DNA of 64,000 nucleotides, from NCBI GenBank assembly GCA_033398695.1, contig CM065815.1:14625501-14689500 (forward strand), read 5' to 3'. This DNA comes from Orobanche coerulescens (Eukaryota > Streptophyta > Magnoliopsida > Lamiales > Orobanchaceae). The notes under the pieces were generated by a model that was given only the letters and a program-made list of their open reading frames with translations, was not told the origin of the DNA and ran no database searches. Both the position numbers and the translations under genes were made by a program. This document shows, one piece after another, positions 57,023-64,000 of the stretch (positions are counted from its first letter, which is position 1; every line of letters begins with the position of its first letter).

Positions 57023-59154
57023 TGTAAGACCCCCAAGATATTCGAGGAGAATTACAGCGCCGTGGACCCCTACATGGGACCCACCAGGCTAACACAAGAA
57101 AACACCACTCGACTAACCGCCTCGGTTAGCAAGGAAACAATTGTTAACAATAAGAACATAAAACAACACGTCCGGTACAACCGGCATAAATAACATCAAC
57201 CGACAAATACAGTAACTCCAACGAAGACTAATCACAATCTGAAAGGTAAAGCCTAAGTACTCGCGAGTACAATCTATAAGTTTACAATTTGGAAAACATC
57301 CACATCAAAAGAGACAGTAAGAAATAACAAGACTCGATTGCACATGTCAACAACCTTGGCCGACATCCTCGTACCATCCCAGCGCCCGCTCGTCTGGCTG
57401 AACATAACCTGAAATCCATAACAAGAATTTCCCCGACAACGGGTCCCCAGAGGGGTTAGCAATTACGCTAGTACAAGTAACCAAATGAACATTTTACATC
57501 TTACACATATAGTAATGCATGCCATCAAGAAATCATAATTTCCAAAACGCTCATTTCCGGAAATGCCAATAATCAAACCACATTTGTAAAATGCACCACA
57601 ATTAACCGCGGACCCACAGCTTCGTGGATCCCTGCCGAGACCCCGTCGGATCTAACCCACAGTGGTTAAAAGCAAGCTCGCGATCCACAGCTTCGTGGAA
57701 CCCTACCGAGACCCCGTCGAGTCTAACCCGTAGTGAGCATACACACACACACAATTTCTCATACAAAACTACTATGCCAAGATTGTAAGTTCATAAGGAT
57801 ACTTGCCTCGATTAATTAGACGATGACACGAACGGAACGGAAGAGTTGAACACGACCGCACGGAACCGGCGGAAATGAACCTAACGATTCGAATAGCACA
57901 ATCACAACCACTTCTAAACGATTACGGAAATGGAATACACAAGGAAACCCGCCTACGATTCATGTATATTCGCACAAAAATAACAACGAGGGCGGACCAC
58001 AACCAAACCCTCTCGATTCCGTAAAAATCACGAAATATACCATGAATCCGTAGGGAAACTAAGAATACCAACAAGAATAATCATATTCATCATGAATCCA
58101 TCAACGAAACGGAAAGAATCGGACAAAACCCCAAAATCCCCAATTATCCAAAAAGGTAGGGTTTCAAGAGATATTACCTTGAGTGATTCAAGTATTAAGA
58201 TCCGTAGAACACGCGTTAGATTGATTATCCGAGCCTCACAACCGAAAAGAAATGATGAAAATCGACCCCCGGATGAAGAACTCTCCCCCTCTATATCCTC
58301 TCTCTCGCGACGCAGTGGAAAAATGGGGAAGGAAATGAGCTGTTCACGCTCAAAACAACACATTTATAGTGTAACACAGCAGAACCTATCGGCCAGCCTA
58401 TCGGCCGATAGGCCCAACCGATACCCATACGGAATGCCGCAGTAGAGTCTATGGACCCCCCCTATCGGCCGAAAGGCTACTGGAAGTGATCGGCCAAAAA
58501 CTGAAACGACCATAACTCTCTCGTCCGGACTCCGATTGACTCACCGTTTGAACCATTGGAAAGCTAACTCGCTGTTCTATAATATTGCAAGATTTATAAT
58601 TTTTGGAGTTACCAAAAATTAATGGTGATCTAACAAAGACGAACTCATACTTAGAAAAGTCGTTTAGTAATCCTGAATTCAACAAAACGACACCGAAACC
58701 CGAACCTGAATACGAACCGAAGATACGGTTACGAAGTACTCACAAAGACGAATCTAAGAGCTAGTAGGACACACAATTCCGACCACCCGAAGGCTCGAAT
58801 TCGACAACGGAAGGTAATTACCCCAAACTTCGAAATTACGAAAATGGCCCAAACGCCCGAAAATCACCATACGTCAACTAATAATCAAACCGAAGCTCAC
58901 AACACGTATTACAACGTTAAATGAACTTACGAAAACCCCAAACGACGCTTAACGAGATTCGCAAGAACCGAACTCAAGCGCGGAAAAGTCGCTAAAAGCA
59001 CGGAACTCAACAAAGCAAGACCAAACGAACTCGGATGATAAAAAGTGCAGAATTAAATATTCTCCGAATGACGAAATGGTCATGATAGAGTTGTCAAAAC
59101 GAACTTTGGTCGAAAAAGAAATTTACCGAAAATCGAAAATTTGCAGATATTACA
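57023..59154 (-). repeat. 3' LTR of F
   Basis: 2,132 bp. Sense: a first about 460 bp like C/E, then from about 58655 a stretch like A, then palindromes CTATCGGCCGATAGG (58382-58480), TATA ACTATAAATG (58362-58370), leader, candidate GC-AG intron 57409-57806 (398 nt) with a two-unit array, and a terminal hairpin. A mosaic of modules. Confidence 0.87.
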
Positions 59155-62100
59155 TTCTACCCTCTTAAAAGAAGTTTCGTCCGAAACTTAAAACAAGTAG
59201 GGGAAGAAATATTCCGCCAGAAAACTCAACAAGATACACAAGAATGCGTAACTAATGCCCAACGGCGAAATGTTACAAACAACGCAAAGGAATATACGGC
59301 GTGAAAACACGCTCCACGGCGACCAACACAATGTCGCCGTTAGGGATACAATAAAACCAACAAATGACAAGCGTCATCAAACGGATAATATAGCCAAGTC
59401 AATTATCCGACAATCACAAAACACAACGAAAGTCAGTATGATCGACCAACCCAACGGTACATCAATCGAAACGCGAGCCAATCGCGGAACTAATACTGAA
59501 TTCCACCGCCCAAGGGTTGGAAGATCGAAAACGAGACTAATTTCCCAAACTTAAGGGAATTAGGAAGGAGCATGAATGCTCAACGATCACAAAACGAGAA
59601 CAAAAACCGAACGAACAAACGATCGAGACAACAAAGATCGAACAATCATGTCCGAAACACGAAGTATAATAAAACTCAAACAACAACTCCCAGGATGATC
59701 TGGTGAGAACTACAAGGAATGCATTCCCATAAGATCCACAGGATAGGGAATAGCGATTGAAAAGTCACAGCGACAAACGAGTTATTCCAAAACAATACCA
59801 CACTCGTTCGATCAACAATAGTAAGGGATAGGGAAAGTTTAGAAATGTCAACGAACATAAACGAGTCGACAGAGTCGAAAATACAGAAGTTCCAAATCCG
59901 ATCCACTTCGAATAAAAGAACTAGTAGGACCAAAAGATGTTACTTCCGAACAAGGTTCACAAGAATCGAACCGAACTCGGAAAAGTCACAGCGATAACCA
60001 GATCGACCCAAAACAAGATCACAGCTCGTTCGAATGATGAACCCGAAATACAAAACAAGTTCAGACAATATCAACGAACACGAGCGAATCGATAGACTGG
60101 AGAAAGAGAAAATATAGAAGTCAAAATAGTACGGCTATTACCTTTGACCTCGCTCCCGAAACTCACCACAACGGAACCAAGGTAACAATACAACAAGCAA
60201 CCGACACAATGTGGAACAATCACCGATGCACACAATCATACCAACCCGATCTCTAATACCGCATATATGCGATAACGCATAAACCGCTACGAGGCGACAA
60301 CATCCAATACCAATCTCACACCGCAGAGGCTACCACGACAACCGTGTGGCGAACGACTCAACGCTCACACCACCAATTCAACAATGGCTCGGGGTTAACA
60401 CCCTAACGAGAGCACGGACATCACACATATATTCCCGGACCACAAATAGGAATGATAGGTTTTGAAAACGAAAACCATCTTTTGAAAATAACTTGCAAGC
60501 ACCAGTTGATCTTGAGTATCATATATCAAAAAAAATAGTACAAACATCGTCATCGAGACTTAAAAAAAATCATATTGCGTTTGAAAAAAAAGAAATGAAG
60601 ACACCTTTCGTTAAATTAAAACTTTTCAGCTATTTTCGACCTTCGGGTCTAAGCGAATGCGTTTCTAAATCATTAGAAATATCTCAAAATATTTTGATCC
60701 TCAAAGTAGGATAATTTTGAAACATAGCGTGGCACTAGTAGGCATCTTGAGAGCACTGTGAGAAAATAATTCATTTTTAAAGTACGTCTCGAGGTTTATT
60801 TTCTAAGATACTCAAGGTTTTTCGTATACAATAGCCAAAATGCCCAAAATTCGCACGTATCAACATTCACTTAAACACATCATATCACACGCATTAAATC
60901 GCTCAAAATTACGACAATGATATACAATCCTCGGATATGTTTAACAACATCGTTAAAACAACAATTAGTTTATCAAAACTGGATGGAAAACGATATCAAG
61001 AACAAAACTCCCGACCAAAAAATACACCGTTAGCGTGCGCTAACCCAAAGTGTTAGCGTGCGCTAACGAACTTTAGACCTACCCGGTAGCTCTGGGATCG
61101 CTCAACTACCGTGTAGCGTGCGCTATCCTCCCCTTAGCGTGCTACCAACGCACTCTTGCGCGCGCTTAGCCGCAGCGTAGCGTGCGCTAATGACCAACAG
61201 AGACAACAACATATATCGTAAAGATTACATGCCGTAAACCTTTCTCACACAGTTTACTGTGCTAAGCACAATTTCCCACGTCATTTCAAAAATGCTAAAA
61301 AGACCAATGACTGTAATATTTTCCAAAACTCACAAAAATCATTTGTCAAACCATCATGAAATATTCAAGACCAAAATGCCAAAACTTGATTCAAGGAATC
61401 GGTTTTACGAAATAAAACTCAGTTTGCAAAATACCGAAAGCCGTTTGAAAGAACTCACGCAGCGGATAAAATACGGTACGAAAATACATCACCAGTGACG
61501 ACACTCCTCGTATAAACCAAATACGAGAGTCTAATAAACACATATCGTGAAATCAAAATCCACAGAAGGATTCCATCATTTAACGACTAATCATACAAAT
61601 AACTCGTGTCACACGAGGCACAACACAAGGAAGGGAGTTTAACATCCATAGGTCGCACGTAAGTGACGACCACCCCTCGATACTAATCACGACCAATGAT
61701 CTCAAACGACGCGTCGCGATGCGACTAAGTCAGACAAAATCCGTTAAGACAAAACTCGACAAACACAACATGATTCGACAGCCTAGGTTTCCCCAGGCTA
61801 ATCTGATTTTTAAAATCGTATACTCTAGTCATTCGAAAATAAAACCGGTAAGTTAAAAATCGTTTTCAAGACCCTTTTAAACACGACAAGGGCTTAACAA
61901 TGGTAGCATTTTATAAAATGTCCTAAAACACTTTTAAACATGACCTTTAAATACGACACAAGGTTTTATTTGAAAATACAAGGCTGGCTCGCCCAAATTC
62001 ATGTCACTTTCAAAAACCCACAATACGATCAAGTCTAAGAAATTTTCAAGCATGCACGCCACATATATTATTATTAATAGAAACACATTGGTTGTAAATA

Positions 62101-62784
62101 ATAATAATTAGCCAAGTACCAACAATTCCCGGACACACTCATATACGACATTCAAAAATCACCAGTTCAAAAAGCGCAACCCGGAAATACTAATTCCAAG
62201 CATATGTCAAACTATCTCTCCAAGTTTAACAGCGTAACCAAAGATCACCGATTTGGACATATGTCGAAACCAGCTACGTGAGTTTCTCAACTCATCGGTA
62301 CATTCGGCTCAACATACATTTAGTATATCGCAATTACCAAACACAGATTCCATCACACAGCAAAAGACTAGAGAGTCAAGCCCTCTCACAATATACCACG
62401 GAGCAAAACTCGGATCTTTAGATCACCAACGATCCCACCAATGCTAGGAAGTTTAGCGATGGAAAGCTCGCAAAACGACAAACGGTCAAGCCTTAACGGC
62501 GCACATACTCCGAGAGAGACAAAGGATCGCGCAATACTAGAATCAAAAGTACACGAACCGGATGGATCGAAAACAACTCGACAATAAGTACGAGAGAGGC
62601 AATCACAGTTCAAGAAGTGGAATTTCAATACGAGAAAACAAGAGAATCGAGTAAGGAAAACTTACGAGCACTGGATGTACTGAGATGCCGGCAGCGGTGT
62701 GACAATGTGCAAAACAGAACACAACTAGACCCAAATAACCAACAAGCCTAGGTATCCATAAACCTAGAGCTCTGATACCATTTC
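59155..62784 (-). other. non-coding interior of F
   Basis: Sense: post-primer stretch with ACGTGCGACCTATGG (near 61650), a palindrome patch (61028-61192) with GTTAGCGTGCGCTAAC and TAGCGTGCGCTA, AT-rich sequence, then the about 400 bp 3' module shared with C and E (59155-59560). Nothing coding is recognised. Confidence 0.8.
61028..61192 (-). repeat. palindrome patch inside F
   Basis: Two exact GTTAGCGTGCGCTAAC words, plus TAGCGTGCGCTA copies and degenerate ones, spread over 165 bp in the interior of F. The word is a close relative of the LTR palindromes of E and D. Confidence 0.88.
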
Positions 62785-64000
62785 TGTAACACCCCCAAGA
62801 TATTCGAGGAGAATTACAGCGCCGTGGACCCCTACATGGGACCCACCAGGCTAACACAAGAAAACACCACTCGACTAACCGCCTCGGTTAGCAAGGAAAC
62901 AATTGTTAACAATAAGAACATAAAACAACACGTCCGGTACAACCGGCATAAATAACATCAACCGACAAATACAGTAACTCCAACGAAGACTAATCACAAT
63001 CTGAAAGGTAAAGCCTAAGTACTCGCGAGTACAATCTATAAGTTTACAATTTGGAAATCATCCACATCATAAGAGACAAGAAGAAATAACAAGACTCGAT
63101 TGCACATGTCAACAACCTTGGCCGACATCCTCGTACCATCCTGGCCCGCTCGTCTGGCTGAACATAACCTGAAATCCATAACAAGAATTTCCCCGACAAC
63201 GGGTCCCCAGAGGGGTTAGCAATTACGCTAGTACAAGTAACCAAATGAACATTTTACATCTTACACATATAGTAATGCATGCCATCAAGAAATCATAATT
63301 TCCAAAACGCTCATTTCCGGAAATGCCAATAATCAAACCACATTTGTAAAATGCACCACAATTAACCGCGGACCCACAGCTTCGTGGATCCCTGCCGAGA
63401 CCCCGTCGGATCTAACCCACAGTGGTTAAAAGCAAGCTCGCGATCCACAGCTTCGTGGAACCCTACCGAGACCCCGTCGAGTCTAACCCGTAGTGAGCAT
63501 ACACACACACAATTTCTCATACAAAACTACTATGCCAAGATTGTAAGTTCATAAGGATACTTGCCTCGATTAATTAGACGATGACACGAACGGAACGGAA
63601 GAGTTGAACACGACCGCACGGAACCGGCGGAAATGAACCTAACGATTCGAATAGCACAATCACAACCACTTCTAAACGATTACGGAAATGGAATACACCC
63701 GGAAACCCGCCTACGATTCATGTATATTCGCACAAAAATAACAACGAGGGCGGACCACAACCAAACCCTCTCGATTCCGTAAAAATCACGAAATATACCA
63801 TGAATCCGTAGGGAAACTAAGAATACCAACAAGAATAATCATATTCATCATGAATCCATCAACAAAACGGAAAGAATCGGACAAAACCCCAAAATCCCCA
63901 ATTATCCAAAAAGGTAGGGTTTCAAGAGATATTACCTTGAGTGATTCAAGTATTAAGATCCGTAGAACACGCGTTAGATTGATTATCCGAGCCTCACAAC
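62785..64000 (-). repeat. 5' LTR of F, truncated by window end
   Basis: Matches 57023-58240 almost base for base. Differences include AACACCCCC for AAGACCCCC at the LTR edge and ACCCGG for ACAAGG near 63699. The candidate intron is 63169-63564 (396 nt), CTAAC at 63215-63219. Confidence 0.9.

Larger units (their letters stand above)
57023..64000 (-). mobile_element. element F: non-autonomous gypsy element, cut by window end
   Basis: Minus-strand element inserted in the 3' LTR of E, with GATGT (57018-57022) as the visible target flank. 3' LTR 57023-59154, interior 59155-62784, 5' LTR from 62785 past 64000. Primer site region (sense TGGTATCAGAGCT) at about 62768-62780. The two LTRs are nearly identical where both are visible. 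The 3.6 kb interior has no gag or pol motif. Confidence 0.88.

Overview
The window is nuclear DNA of a flowering plant, in a repeat-dense region where elements are inserted inside one another. The evidence is plant LTR retrotransposons with initiator-tRNA-Met primer sites, terminal-inverted-repeat elements typical of plants, and a decayed block of chloroplast DNA in angiosperm gene order. That block includes rpl22 and the group II introns of rpl2 and rpl16. I cannot name the species. No intact host gene is visible, and nearly every long reading frame belongs to a repeat.

Layout. 1-7396: start of a Ty1/copia element on the minus strand (gag fragment, 2.3 kb leader with a 3 x 449 bp tandem array, 5' LTR), whose LTR holds a 2.9 kb solo LTR. 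7397-19500: a decayed DUF1985-type (MULE/Ulp1-associated) transposon gene. It is split by about 9.1 kb of plastid DNA (9717-18811) carrying ycf2, trnI-CAU, trnH-GUG, psbA, rpl23, rpl2, rps19, rpl22, rps3, rpl16 and rpl14, all broken, with a solo LTR inside rps3. A 511 bp stretch of the target is present on both sides of the plastid block. 19501-51127: a second copia LTR (plus strand) invaded by a Ty3/gypsy solo LTR (B, 19608-50561). B was itself invaded by three elements: A (19682-28545, Tekay-like chromovirus with broken gag-pol), C (29425-38121, no coding domains) and D (38664-49537, gag remnant only). 51128-64000: element E, inserted in the same copia LTR, with element F inside its 3' LTR and running off the window.

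The most interesting structure is shared by the Ty3/gypsy LTRs (A to G, 2.0-3.7 kb). Each appears to be modular: a hypervariable block of family-specific short palindromes; a TATA box and pyrimidine-rich start region; a short leader; a candidate intron with a GC donor (AG/GCAAGTA), a tandem-repeat interior, and CTAAC plus a C/G hairpin before the acceptor; a terminal hairpin; then the primer site. A second candidate intron lies between the primer site and the gag ATG. The palindrome blocks differ strongly between the two LTRs of one element while their flanks stay nearly identical. The same palindrome words recur in unrelated LTRs. Two insertions (the plastid block and element C) are flanked by very long direct duplications of the target, 511 and 260 bp. 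These readings come from inspection by eye; no alignment, expression or database search was run.
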